Origin: Cinclus cinclus
Lineage: Eukaryota > Chordata > Aves > Passeriformes > Cinclidae
Assembly: GCF_963662255.1 (NCBI RefSeq)
Contig: NC_085049.1
Location: 63,845,158-63,909,157 of the forward strand
Direction of reading: 5' to 3'
DNA: 64,000 nt
Positions 13,290-25,600 of the stretch are shown here, in pieces. Within the stretch, counting starts at the first letter, position 1; the number at the start of each line of letters is the position of its first letter. Below the pieces are notes generated by a model. The model was not told where the DNA came from. It did not search any database and saw nothing but the letters and a program-made list of their open reading frames with translations. The translations under genes were made by a program, and so were the position numbers.

Positions 13290-16200
13290 GTATTTTTTTT
13301 TAACTGTTCTCTTGAAATTGCTTTTATACAGGTATAGAAATTATTTGGAAAGTGTGTGTGTGAGAGAGAAATTTCAGAAGCAAGAGGAAAAAATAATTCC
13401 AATCAAAATCTGGTACCAACATGTTTAATTCCATCCAGCAACTGGAAATACACATAGAATATTTATATTTCCTATCAAATGGTGTAGTGCTCTTTGCCTT
13501 TTGTCAAGGGCTGATCAGAAAACTCTGTCATAGTTTTTATGTGAATTATGTGAGTACTGCATATAGGACATGCCAATGGTTTTGTAGCTGGTGGAAGGAT
13601 TCCCATCTAATGTGGCTCAGAAAAGCTAATCAGTCTGTGGTGTAGCAGAACTGACAGACAGCTGACAAATCTACCTTTGGCTCCTGAATTCGTTGGCCAA
13701 ATACTTCTCACACACATTGCTATCTTGTGGATGCAATGTCACCTTGTACCCTGGGGCACACAGCTGGGAGATGTAGTTTTAAGTGCTGTAGCACAACTTC
13801 ATCTTGCATTTGTTACTTGACAGTGAATTCCTTTATCATCCTTTGTGAGAAGTGGATGGTATGTTCTACAGAGAGCTTTCACCTGCTGTACCTACATCCC
13901 ATTTTTCCTACGACTTGTTAAAATGGCAGTTGATTCTCGAAGTCTTTACTGCACCAGTGGGAAAAATATTGGTATGAAGGGCAATATTTCAGGTTTCCCT
14001 TGCTTATAGTTCTTGAAATACAACATAAAGCTTGACACCATGTGGTAATATAAGGAGGGAAGAACAATGAAAGTGGGCTACTGAACTCATGACTTGGTTT
14101 CAGGAGAAGGCAGAGTGCCCTTTTCTGACAGCTCTCTGCCAATAAAATCTCAAGCCTCCTGCTACCCATTTCTAGTCAATTTTGCCTCCATCATTGTTGT
14201 GCTGACTGCAGTGTTTGCCTCTTTGTGTGTTAAATCAAGTGACAAACTCACAAAAAACATTCTAGTTTGCTGGAGATTTACTTCAACTGATTTACCATGT
14301 AGAAGCATGCCAGAACAGACTGTATATAAATGGCAGAATCCTGCAGTCGTGTATGAGAGAGAACATATGTTTTTCTGTCATTACTGGTGAGCTATTAACT
14401 GGCTCAAACTTACTTATGTAACCATATCTTTTGGGCTAAATGAAGACTGAAAAATATGAGTTGGATATCCTTAGGCACTGTTTATATTTTGTATAATTTG
14501 CCAGTGATGTACAAATATTTGCTTTTTAGCACCTACTGCCAGCAGGAAGCATTCAAAAAAGGCTTTCAGATTACTGAATGAATGCTTATGGAAAGTTTGC
14601 AAAGTTTTTGCTGATTTCCATATGTGCTTTGTAACGCCAGTCAGATGAATTCATCGTATACTGAGAAATTACATTTTAAAATGTGCAATTGTTTTCATGA
14701 TTTGGCATTACTTGAATAGAAGGCACTAAATTTAGACCTCTTTTCCTAATAAGATACGAAAGATTGGAAGACCAGTTAAATGACCTCACTGACCTTCATC
14801 AACATGAGACAGCAAACTTGAAACAAGAGCTAGCCAGCATAGAGGAGAAGGTGGCGTACCAGGCCTACGAGCGATCACGAGATGTTCAGGTACTTACTCT
14901 CCTTATCATAATCTTCTAATGTTTTGCAGAAATCTTGTACCATGAAACACTCGCATTTTTCTACATCTTTTAAAATAAGGAGTATGTTTATAAATAGTCT
15001 TGTAGATTTTCCAGTTGTAATTAAAGAGTTTTAAGCCATGGTCACAACAACCTCTAGAATCAAAGCTGTGGGGTGTCTTCACCTTAGTGATTAGTTGTAG
15101 TCATGTCTGACTTCAATCAAAAGCCAGTAATAATGTCTTACAAGTATGTCCTGACAGCATGCAGTTACATACGTACTTGACTATTTATATACAATACAAG
15201 CACTTACATTAATGCATAGTATTTCCACTCAAAGTCTGAGGAAGTGGTGAAAAATGGTGACAACACAGTTATGCCTTACCTATTCATGAACAACTGAGGA
15301 ATGCTCAATGCTTCATATTGGCTCAGATGGTAACAGAACCTAAAACTTGACCTGTATACACCTGAGCTCACATTTCTAAACAGAGAGAGAACAGGCAGCA
15401 GGATGATCAGTTTCCTAACTGTGAGTTAGGAAGCTCCTGGGAGCAGAGTGGGAAAGGGATGGTACTGAATCTAAGCATACCATAGGTTTTGTTGTAGGTT
15501 TAAACAAGAGACATCTCTCACAGATTTAAAGAAAAGAGGGCTCCTTTCTGTGAAGGCATCTTGAGGATGTAAAAACATAATGAAACTTGAGTTGTCTAAC
15601 AGAAGGGCTGTGAAATATTTTCTAACTCATTAGCAGAGTCCTGGAGGGATGTCATAGACTCCTAATTGAAGTGCTATATTGGTACAACCTTGTTTCTTTT
15701 ATCTCTGTACAGTTGGGTCCATTTAAACCTATCTCTTCGGGGCTTTGGAAAATTAGCTAAAATAGAGTAAAAGGATTTAAGCTCTGGATACTTTGAGTAA
15801 CAGCCCTACTCTCTCGCTTAATGATGTGCAGATAGTTTTAAAGACTTGTTCAGCCTCTCAGTGCAGAGCTGCAGGTATCAGACTTTTGCAGCTTCACTTT
15901 ATCTAAAGCAGCACAAGACTTAGAGTCAGAGGATAACTTACAGTCAGAGTGGAAGAATGACCAAGGAAGTTCATTAGTGTGTAGTGGAGAACATGCCTGA
16001 ACCATAACAGACTTTGTGCCACCCATTAAGAACTGTCATCTATAGTGTTACTAATTCCTAGAGCAGTGAAAGGAAACAGTCTTGTGTAAGGCACTGTGCC
16101 ACACTCTCTGTGATGACCTTGGTGCCTGGCTAGTCCTTGATAAGCCAGTTCAACTTGCTGAAACAATGAAGAACTGACCCAGCAAGGGAAAGCTGGTAAC

Positions 16201-17535
16201 TCTCTGAGTGTTCATACACAGAAGTTTGGTTTGAAACAGCTTACTGTGTGAACAACCTTGCTACTGCAAGGAAAATACCTGGAGTTTGAGAGTGGGGAAG
16301 AAAGTAGGCATGCTGGAGTATTGGTTTTCTTTGTCATACAGTGGTAAAAGGTTATGTCAAGTTGATCAGTCTCATGAAACTGTAGCTTTGCACCATGTTA
16401 CACAGTGGTGTCTGAATCCCAACTCCAGCAAAAACCGTGTATTTTAGGAAATAAGTGAAGCAGTTGGAAGTTTTTTCTATGTTTCTATGCTTTGGGAGAG
16501 CTTAAAATTGGTGGCAGTGTCTTTAGGAGGCATTTTATTCAAAGACCACCTTTAGTCCATTCTCAAGCAGAAGAGAAAGGTCTGCTTTCTTCAGAACAAA
16601 TTGTGAAGCAGAATAGATCATTTGAGAAAGAATCCCATAAAAGCATCTCCACAGTTGTTCCACTGTCTTCACACTGACAGAGGGAGAAGGCCAGATCTCA
16701 CAGATGACCCAAGCCCAACATTGTAGGATGGGCAGCTTTGAGAGCAAAATTAATGTACACCATCGAGGCAGTGTAAACCAAGTGCTACATGTTGCAAAGT
16801 AGATTTAATTACTATCATACCAAGCCTGCCCTAATGTTTTCTATAGAATATACAAAGAAAATAATTTTCTTGCTGTTTTGATGCAGTGATAGTTGCTGTG
16901 GCAACAGCTTTACTAGTAATTTGTATCAGCAGTATATATAGGAAACAACTGTAATGAGCATTGAAGTTATGATACTTTTTCTCGAGCATGAAAAAGGAGC
17001 AAACCTACATTTGGACAGTGTTGTTAGACTTGAGTTTGCCTGAGCAAACAGTGACACAGTCATTCAGATGTATATGTGCATTTATTATTTTAAAAGTTGG
17101 TGGTTCATTGAAATTTTAGCAGTCTATAATAAATTGCACTTCTATTCTAGCTGATGGATTTCTCTGCAGCTAAAGTGTTAAGAAATATTGAAGGGAAATA
17201 TGGCTGCCCTAATTCTTGTTTTCTGTCTCCAGGAAGCCTTGGAATCATGCCAGACGCGGGTTTCCAAACTGGAGCTCCATCAGCAAGAACAGCAAGCACA
17301 GCAGTCTGAAACAGTTAATGCCAAAGTGCTCCTGGGGAAGTGTATAAATGTTATCCTGGCCTTCATGACTGTCATCTTAGTGTGTGTTTCTACTATTGCA
17401 AAGTTCATTGCTCCTATGATGAAGAGCCGTTTTCATATCATCTGCACTTTTTTTGCAGTGACGCTGCTGGCAATATTTTGTAAAAACTGGGATCATATCA
17501 TTTGTGCTATAGAAAGGATGATTATACCAAGATGA
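12391..17535 (+). CDS. TMCC3: TMCC3, transmembrane and coiled-coil domain family 3 (last three coding exons; 5' end outside window)
   Basis: Joining 12391-13289, 14754-14889 and 17233-17535 gives 445 residues in one frame ending in TGA. Known of the family: TMCC proteins are ER-membrane proteins with a large cytosolic coiled-coil part and two C-terminal membrane spans, and TMCC3 is reported at ER three-way junctions. Seen here: a first coiled coil at about window residues 33-120, a Ser/Gly/Asp-rich linker, a second coiled coil at about 255-375, and hydrophobic segments at about 383-405 and 412-428, ending in MIIPR. The text [14 protein letters not shown] at the start matches human TMCC3 from about residue 27, so the exon holding the usual start Met lies upstream of the window. 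The family member was chosen by remembered identity to human TMCC3 and by the neighbours CEP83 and PLXNC1; TMCC1 and TMCC2 are less likely. The first codon here, GTG, is an internal Val and not a start. Confidence 0.95.
13290..14753 (+). other. TMCC3: TMCC3 intron
   Basis: Intron bounded by GTATTT and AATAAG. I see no repeat family, RNA gene or conserved-looking coding segment in it. Confidence 0.9.
14754..14889 (+). CDS. TMCC3: TMCC3 penultimate coding exon
   Basis: The acceptor is CCTAATAAG at 14753 and the donor is CAG|GTACTT after 14889. The 136 bases supply the last base of the split Arg codon plus 45 codons. They encode the second coiled coil, including [15 protein letters not shown] and [12 protein letters not shown], which is strongly conserved in TMCC proteins. 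Confidence 0.93.
14890..17232 (+). other. TMCC3: TMCC3 last intron
   Basis: Intron bounded by GTACTT and TCTCCAG. It contains only unremarkable AT-rich sequence and short chance ORFs. Confidence 0.9.
17233..17535 (+). CDS. TMCC3: TMCC3 terminal coding exon with both membrane segments
   Basis: The acceptor is TCTCCAG at 17232 and the stop TGA is at 17533-17535. The exon encodes 100 residues: the end of the coiled coil ([11 protein letters not shown]), then [20 protein letters not shown] as the first membrane span and [16 protein letters not shown] as the second. A short polar turn lies between them, which suggests a hairpin with both ends in the cytosol. Confidence 0.95.
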   Translation, partial: EALESCQTRVSKLELHQQEQQAQQSETVNAKVLLGKCINVILAFMTVILVCVSTIAKFIAPMMKSRFHIICTFFAVTLLAIFCKNWDHIICAIERMIIPR

Positions 17536-17543
17536 AGCTGTTG

Positions 17544-17616
17544 GACTGGCTCTTTCTTTCTTTTTTTCTTTAATTTTTTATTCCCCCCCTCCCCCCCCCC
17601 CTTCTTCCCCTCCCTG
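17544..17616 (+). repeat. C/T-rich tract at start of TMCC3 3' UTR
   Basis: A nearly pure pyrimidine stretch begins about ten bases after the stop codon, with T-rich and CTTT units first and then C runs of 7 and 11 interrupted by single T. In RNA this would be a long polypyrimidine tract of the kind bound by PTB or PCBP proteins; binding is inference. Confidence 0.8.
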
Positions 17617-17648
17617 TTTTTTAAGCACTGTGTGTATACAAATTCTGG

Positions 17649-17656
17649 TGTAAATA
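17649..17656 (+). promoter_or_regulatory. Pumilio-type site in TMCC3 3' UTR
   Basis: TGTAAATA matches the Pumilio recognition element TGTANATA exactly, in the sense orientation. Two further exact copies lie downstream. Confidence 0.45.
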
Positions 17657-18092
17657 TATAAAGTATACTTATTGGCAGTCAGTTGCCTGTTAAATCTGAT
17701 TTTGTCTAACTGGCTGTATCTGTGATGAACTGCTCACTTAAGTCAGTCTTCTGCCTTAATCCAAAAGGTTTTCCACTTTCCAAACCCATACCCACAAAAG
17801 ATGGTATGATCTTCTGGCATCCCAGCAACTGCAAGTGTCAGGTGTGCTTTTTACCAGGCTGGAGTGCAAAGAGTGTGATCAGGAGGGAGTGCCATAATGT
17901 TTATCAGCTCTGTTAGACTGATAGTTGATTTTCTCTCTGAATCCAACTAGAGAGATAAGCCAAACTATGCAGTCATGTGTATTGATAGTTCTAGATTCTA
18001 AATTAATAGGTATCATTACATGGGATTTTGAGTTTTCAAGAGTAAAAATCGTGATACTTCTGCTAGTAACTTTTTGCACAGAGTTTATTGTT

Positions 18093-18100
18093 TGTAAATA
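18093..18100 (+). promoter_or_regulatory. Pumilio-type site in TMCC3 3' UTR
   Basis: Exact TGTAAATA, sense orientation, in the first kilobase of the 3' UTR. Confidence 0.4.
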
Positions 18101-18532
18101 AGACCAGTGATGACTGTGGTTGACCACAGTTAGCAGTTGTTCTGTCCCAGCACTGCTCCTTATCACATTCGGGAAACACATACATGCATACATGTGGCAT
18201 AAGACTTCCAAAGATGGACTGAATGGAATTATAAGATCCCCAGGCAACTTTGTAAAGGAGTTAAGAAGCAAGTAACTGGTAGGTAAGTTGTCATCCACAC
18301 CAAAGCACTCACTTGTTCAAGCCCTGCAACCTGCAAGGGGAAAGAAGTACACAGAAAGACAGCCTTGAGGTTAGCCTCTGTTAGCACTGAATTACTGGGG
18401 TGTTCTAACTGAATGCAGAGCATACACATGGTGGGACCCTGGGTACAGTGGATTTCTTTCTTCTGTCAGATTAAAGTATGTGGTAGAAGCATGAGGGAAC
18501 ATCTTCTTAAGGGGAGCAGGGAGTTTAACTTC

Positions 18533-18540
18533 TGTAAATA
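18533..18540 (+). promoter_or_regulatory. Pumilio-type site in TMCC3 3' UTR
   Basis: Third exact TGTAAATA in the sense orientation. Confidence 0.4.
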
Positions 18541-21500
18541 TAGGAACTGTAGACACTCAACAGACATTCCTGAAAATTATATATTAACATGCAGTACCAC
18601 TAGTAGGAGACAGGGTTGGGTTTGTTTTCCCACTGGAATTTATTGTGCTTGATTTAAGAACTGCAAAAAAATTTCCCTGAAATCAGCTTGGCTTTCAGCC
18701 ATGACACAAAACAAGATCTTTGTTAAAAACAAGCAAACAAAAAAAACCCCACAAAACAAACCATCACAACCAGAATTATTCTCCACTCTCCGTTAAGTAA
18801 AAAAACAGTGTCTCAAATTATTTGATGTTCAGTGTTAGTAACTGTGAAAATAATTGTCATGACATATTTTCTTTTCAGTTGCAGTATTTTTTATGCTGGT
18901 ATGGGAGGGAGGGCATAGTTTGATGTGTATATTTCTTTTTAATGAAGTGCAATAGTTGGTATAGAAGTTGTGAAGACCTTATTTTGAGGAAAAGGAGTGG
19001 GTGAGGGGAAGGCAGGGAAGAACTTTGACATTTTACCATAGTCAGAAAAAGAGTGAATCATTACTATTTGTGGCTTCAGGAACTGAAGAAATGGCAGAAT
19101 TAACTTAATAAATAATGATATAACTCAGCATTTAAAAAATGCAATTAAAATACTTACAAATATTTAAAGAATTCTTTATATATGCTAAGTCTTTGAACTG
19201 AGAATCAGGAAGGACTGTGCTGGTTTGCAGTCACTGGAAATGGATCAGATCAGGCACACCCATGTTATCCTAACCCAGCACTACCTCATCTTGAGGGAAG
19301 TGGAGTGGAAACCAAAAACTAAACAAACAGGAGCCCAAACAAGACCAACAACTGGTTCTGATCCTTAGAATCCTGTGACTCTTCATGGTGTTTTCTTGCC
19401 ATCTCTATTATAATCTCCATTCTTCTCTTCAGCTTGCATAGCCAACTTCTGCATTGACCTCTTGAGAAAACAGTTTAGCATTTTATTAAATGGGTTCAGA
19501 AGGGTAGATGTGCAAAAAAGGAATACCATGTATTTACATAAGAAAAACTCCTTTGCCTACTGCATGATTATTTAATTAATTTGCCTATTGATATGATTAT
19601 TGATATAATCTTCCCAGTGCTATTTCATGTAGTTGAAATGTTACATCAGGTAGCCGCAAGGACAGGCAGGATAAAATGTTAGTGTTTTTCATATAACAAA
19701 GGAATTGTTGGTGTGGTATAACCTGGGAATGTGAAGGCTTCTGCTCCAAGGGCATCTTATTACCATTCTGGAAGATGGCCTCAGTGCAAAATGAGGGTAG
19801 AATCTAAAATAGATGGCTCTACAAAAGATTGCTCACTGTCTTTATAGAATTTCACTGGGCCTAAATTCTGAATTGGAAACAGGAAGGTCTTGCATTTCCA
19901 TACTGGTTTTACATCTGGCAGAGGACACAGAAAAAGCTATGAAGGCTGCATAATGTTAGTTATGTAAATTAAAACAACCTAATTGGTGAATGGGTGCATT
20001 GCTTCTCTGGGTTATTTTCTTTGCTGGGTTTAAGTCACTGGAGGGTGTGACACACATCAAGAAAATTAAAAAAAAAAGTAAAGTGAAGGGCAAAAGCCTG
20101 CTTTTGAGTGAAAATATTGTAATTTTGCATAGAGTGAGACTGCAGTGCCAGGAGCTCTGCCATGTGGAAGGCCTCTGAAGGAGGGAGGTCTCCCATCCTG
20201 CCTTTGCCCTCCCATTTCCTATCTTGTGCTAACGCTGGTATGTGGTGAAGTCTTCCATATGCCATGTTAGCTGACTAGACAGGAAGAAAAACCTGGTGAA
20301 AGAGATAGATGGTTCTCCACATCTGGAAACTTAAAGGGCTAGTAAAAAGGTCTCATAAGTATGAAGCTGGGATTTTAAGGGAGATGAGCCTTTATCTTCT
20401 TGTTGCAGTGAATTTAGCTGTCCCTAAAACTGGGCTCCAGGCAGACTCTCCACAGATTGTTGGGGCAGCTTCAGGGTAGAAAAGTTCTCCCTAGCTTTTT
20501 CCTGCAGGGAACAGATATTGTTCCTATGGCTGCATAGACAGCCAGCTGTGTCTGTACTCGGGACCAAGAGAAGGCTGGTGCCTGAGCTAGCCAGGGCTGA
20601 TGCCTCTGCCATCAGCTTCAGTATGGGCATCACTTCCCCCTTGAGGCTGGGATTATGTATTTTACATATTAGCGTGTGTATTTGGCCTGCAGTCTGAGCT
20701 CTGGTTCCTGTGAAAGCATGCCTAGGCCAACCCAAAGGATTGCAGTTCTACTAACGAGAACTCTGTTCAGCTTCTCAATCAATTAACCGTGTTCTGTCAG
20801 GATACCATTTGGTTTTATGTTCTCCTACAACACATCATACATTCTTAGGATACTCCTTACACCTACTCATCATGAGCCTCTAAAACACTCCCACTCAACA
20901 AAAAGTTGCCAGACAGTGTCTTTTCTGCTTGGTGCTGCCTGGTACGTATTTCCCTTCACTTTGATAGTAGTTCTCTGATGGAAAAGCCCTTCAATAAGTT
21001 GTTAATACCTGTTCTATAGGCTTTTGGCAGCTTTTGCCTGGAGGTTTCTGAGATTCAGTTTCTTATGAAAGTTAGCACAATTTTCCTGATTTCCCCTATT
21101 TCAGCATTCAGGACTAAATAAGGTTTCCTCTAAAAATTGTCTAATGGATCCCTCTGATAGCTTCAACTACAATTCCATTATTGTTGAAAGCCCAATTAGT
21201 GATTGGCAGGACTGATTGAGACCCAGTTTAAATTCCTTTTTCTTTCTGCTTTACAGTATATGCATTTATGCAGCTTCTCATTTTATTGCACTCCTGTGAT
21301 GTCTGTTTTCTCTGAATTCTTAGAGGCACTAAAAAATTTCACTGCATTTTAGTTTAATATCAAAATATTTGTGTTATTCAGTGCCTCTGCTGCAGGACAT
21401 CTATCAGTATAGATCTGATGTCTGCACTCCAGGAAGGATATGTAAAAGCCAGTGGTTTTCTTTGAACAAATCATGACTGCTTATCTGGGGAATAGCAATG

Positions 21501-22591
21501 CAAAAGGTGAAGACAGTTTGTTGTAGGAAAGATACATGATGTACTTACCAGAAGTTGAAGCTAGACAAATCCAGTGTAAGCATAAGGTTCAGTTTTGTAA
21601 TCCGTAAGGGTTGCTGGCTAATTATTAGCTACTGAATGACATCATAAACAAGGATTCCAACATTTGAATTAGTTCAGGCTTACGTTTGATACAAAGTTAA
21701 CTGCATAATAACAACTAGTGCTTTCTGAAATCAAAATCATTGAGCAAGAAATTCAGGAAAGAAACAAGAAAACACAGAAGCTTGTAGTTTACTTAGAAGG
21801 TACGAGAGCAATTTTCTTGTTTGGTTGTTTTTTGTTTTGGGAAACCAAGTCCCTTTCCACTGTGATAAGAGACATTTTACTGCTGGATTCAATGATACAA
21901 CAGAAGATAAACAGAGATTAATGTAATTAAACACTTTAATTTCAATAACAGAATTTAATTCCTTCTGAAAGTCCATCTAGGACTAGCAATCAGGCAAATT
22001 TATTCTCCATTATTTTTAATTAACCAAATAAATATCTGCTTTGTTCATTCACCATCATGCCAGAACATGGCCTCTAAGTACAGGAGATTATAAAGGGCTT
22101 GTTTTCAGATAAAGTTGAAATGATCTCTCTATGCTAATACTGCACAAAGTATCAGACAGTTTTACATTGCAACAGTGAAAGACTAAGAAAATTTTATTTT
22201 AGTCAATGAAATTGATTATTTTTCCCTGAAACAGCCAACTGAGATGATGGTGTATATAAGGACTGCATGAGGTCAAGTCAAACTGTCTTGTACGGTTGAT
22301 TTGCTTTATGTTTAGCATATTAAGTTGTACTGTTGTTGGAAAGTTTTGCACAAAGCCTCCTTTCTTTTTTACCCAGGGAAGCTGGGTCTGGTAGTATCAA
22401 GGTATACCAAAAATTGTCTGCTTTTATTGACTAAAGTTGATTGTCTCGGTGTGTAACCTGCAATGTTTCTCATACTATTTCCATTTTGTGCAGCACTGTG
22501 GAAAGATTCTATGAAAACTATGAAAATGTAATTTTTGTATATTTGGTTGTGTAGTCATGACTGCCTCTAAGGTGCCATTAACATTTTTTAA

Positions 22592-22597
22592 AATAAA
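22592..22597 (+). terminator. TMCC3: Polyadenylation signal, likely TMCC3 distal end
   Basis: AATAAA lies in an AT-rich stretch and is preceded by TGTA-containing text (TTTTTGTATATTTGG, TTGTGTAG) as expected for CFIm-bound upstream elements. T/G-rich sequence follows. The cleavage site would be about 15-25 bases downstream. Confidence 0.65.
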
Positions 22598-22615
22598 ATA
22601 TTTACATTTATTTGC

Positions 22616-25600
22616 TGATGAATATTGTCTCCTAAATTTTGTCTGATTGCTCAAACTCCTATCAGTTTTTCTTTCTCAGTAACAAATGATTCAATTGACA
22701 GTGATAAAGTAAACCCATTGAGCACAAGGCTCAGTTTTAATATACTGACAAATTTGAGCATTCTGCTCTGCTTTAATTTTGACCAAAACCTGTTGAGTTT
22801 CACTTACAGTTGTGACATGGCAAAACTGCAAACATCAAACTAGATATCATCATTGTTTTTATCTATAGCTTGTGTGAAATTTGCTGTGCAAATGTGCTAT
22901 TGTGCCAAGCAGCTGGACTTACTTTGGATTTTTCTTTTTTTTTTTTCAACTTAGAAACTTATGAAGTATTTGTATACTGCTGTCAGAAACCTTGGTCACA
23001 TGTGCCAAAAAAAACCAGCTGACATAAAGCAAAGCGTTTGCATTTATTATTCAAAAAGCAGAGGTCTTGTCAGCTGGCGCTGGCAGCCATTGGGAATTAT
23101 TTTTATTCCAAGAACAGAGCAGAAACAGTGCCACAACAGATTGCTTTGCAATCACACTGTACTTTCTATTTTCTCCTATTTGACAAAATGGCAGGGGGGC
23201 TGCTCTGTCACCTGCAGACTTTTCAAGTTCTTGTCCTGCTGAGTTTCACATAGTTCCTGGAAATTATTCTATAGTAAGGCTAACTCCATTCACAAACAAC
23301 AGTTCCACAACCACTAATGATTTTGCCCATTTCTTGCATGGGCTGAATAACCCCTGCTAACCAGGCAAACCAGACATAAAAAAATGCACCTCACCATCAT
23401 CAGTTCTCGCAGTTGCTCACATCTCTGGCTTTGGAGAGCGTATAGCGCACCCTGGTAACTGCTTTAACACCCAAAATTAGAAAGGCAGAAAGTAAAATGC
23501 AACAGTTCTGTTTAACACCACAGAAAGAGAAGTGTCACTTGTTGCCAAGAAGCAGCCACTATACAGTGTTAGATCACAGTGTTTCATCACTGGATGAAAA
23601 CAATTAACCCTTACCAGCAGCGTACTCTGAAAATACTTTGTGTTGGTGCCCCAAATAACTCCAAGAACCAAAGTTGTATGACTGTGCCAGAAACCAGCTG
23701 AAGGCACCCAAGACTTAATCTGCTGTTATGGTGCAACTCATTTTGCAACACCCAGAACTGCTCTGAAGTAGCTGGTTGAGGCAGTGCTAGCAGAGAGGTT
23801 TATAAACTTAGTGATATATTCTTCCTGAATGTACTTATTTCTCTGCTTGTGCTTCTGCAGAAGGTGAAGCAGTCAAACATCAGGTTTGTTACCTCCCCTG
23901 GCAACTAGCACTGGATTGATGTAATTGAAAGGAGAAATTTCCACACTGTATCCTCCTCAGTTGCTGTTTGGACTGTGACTTAGGTGACAACTCATTAGTT
24001 TTGTGAAGTTGCCTAGTGGATCGATGCTATGTCACCTTTTATGTGTAGCCTACCAGATTCAGACAGAAGCAAAGTGGACAGGCTGAAGTACCTGGACAGG
24101 CTGGTGCTAGTCATTTGTGGGATTCTGCAGGACTTCATCCCCTGCACAGTTCTCTTAATTAACAACTTGGATGCAGGACTCAAAGGAATACTAAATAAGT
24201 TGGCCAGTGGCACTGAATTGGGAGGTGCTGTCAATTCCTTCGAGGGCAGAGAGGTCCCGCAGAGATATCGCAGCAAATTAGAGATGGGCAATCACCAACC
24301 AAATGAAGCTTAACAAAGGAAAGCGCCAGATTGTGCACCTGGACAGGGCAATCCTGCTTGTGTGTGTAGAAAGGGGAATGAGAGGCAGCATTCTGGAAAG
24401 GGACTCGGGGTTCCTGGTCGATGGCAAGTTGAACATGAGCCAGCAGTGCCCTGGCAGCCAGGAGGCACCAAACAACCTGGGGTGTCCTGGGGGCATCAGG
24501 CACAGCATGGCCAGCCAGGCAAGGGAGGGGACTGTCCCATCTGCTCTGCACTGGGGCAGCTTCACCTCGAGTGCTGGGAGCAATTTTGGTTTCCACAATA
24601 TAAAACAGACATTGAACCATAAGGGAGCATCCAAAGAACAGCCACTAGAATGGTGAAGGGGCTGGAAGGGCAACCTTATGAGGATTTGGCTGAGGTCACT
24701 TGGTCTGTTCAGCCTGGAGGAGACTGAGGAGAGACCTCATCACAGTCTTCAGCTTCCTTGTGAGGGGAAGTGGAGGGACAGACACTGATCTCTTCACTCT
24801 CATGACCAGGGAGAGGACTTGAGGAAAGGGCATGAAACTGAGTCAGGGCAGGTTTATGTTGGATATCAGGAAAACATTTTTTTACTCAGAGGGTGGCTGG
24901 GGACTGGAGGGGGTTCTTCAGGGAAGTGGTAACAGCAGCAAGCCTGGCAGAGCTCAAGAAGGGTTTGGAAAACCCTCTCAGACACACGGTGACTCTTAGT
25001 GTGTCCTGTGCAGGCCAGGAGTAGGACTCAATGACCTGATGAGTGTCTTCCAAGTCAGCATATTCTGTGATTCTGTGATACCTGCACCTTAGGACAAGCT
25101 CGAAGCTGGCCAGTGCTGAGCCTTTGAAAGAAACACAGACATGCTTTTGACAGAAACTTTTGGAATTGAGCTTGCATTTGATGTAGTCGTGATCCCTTCA
25201 GCTGTTGAGTGTGTGGTCGTACCCACCTGTGTGTGTAAATTTGGAAAAACTCTTTAATTATTGTGGCTGGAATGCAATTAATCTAATGGAAATGAAAGCA
25301 CAGTCAGGACTGAAGCCTGTAATACATGAAAACAATATACATGGGAAAAAAAAAACCCCTTGTAGCCTAAAAAATTCCCTTTATATTTTTCTATTGAATA
25401 CCATTTTAATGAGTTGGTACTGGTCAGGAGAACAGCCTTTTCCTTTGTAGTGACAGACTCTTTGGGCAAAGACAGAAGAACAGCATGACATACTGTACAT
25501 CCAGGCTGAACAGAAAAGGAGAGAACACAATGCCTGTGTGGTCAGCAGTTCCATACAACTCGTCTGTCTGAGTAATAGCTTAATAAACTGCCTTAGCCTT

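Larger units (their letters stand above)
17536..22615 (+). other. TMCC3: TMCC3 3' UTR
   Basis: About 5.1 kb follows the stop codon before the first convincing strong end signal (AATAAA at 22592). A long C/T-rich tract sits just after the stop, and three TGTAAATA sites lie within 0.9 kb (17649, 18093, 18533). Earlier AATAAA hexamers, for example near 19108, could give shorter transcripts. The extent is inferred from the signal and not from transcripts. Confidence 0.65.

Noticed and set aside
13290..13428. Continuation of the TMCC3 frame past 13289
   Set aside because: It is intron read-through: the next exon at 14754 restores the conserved YERLEDQL text.
24029..24673. Several 80-131 codon frames on both strands
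   Set aside because: They fall within the CR1 3' region and do not match a host gene.
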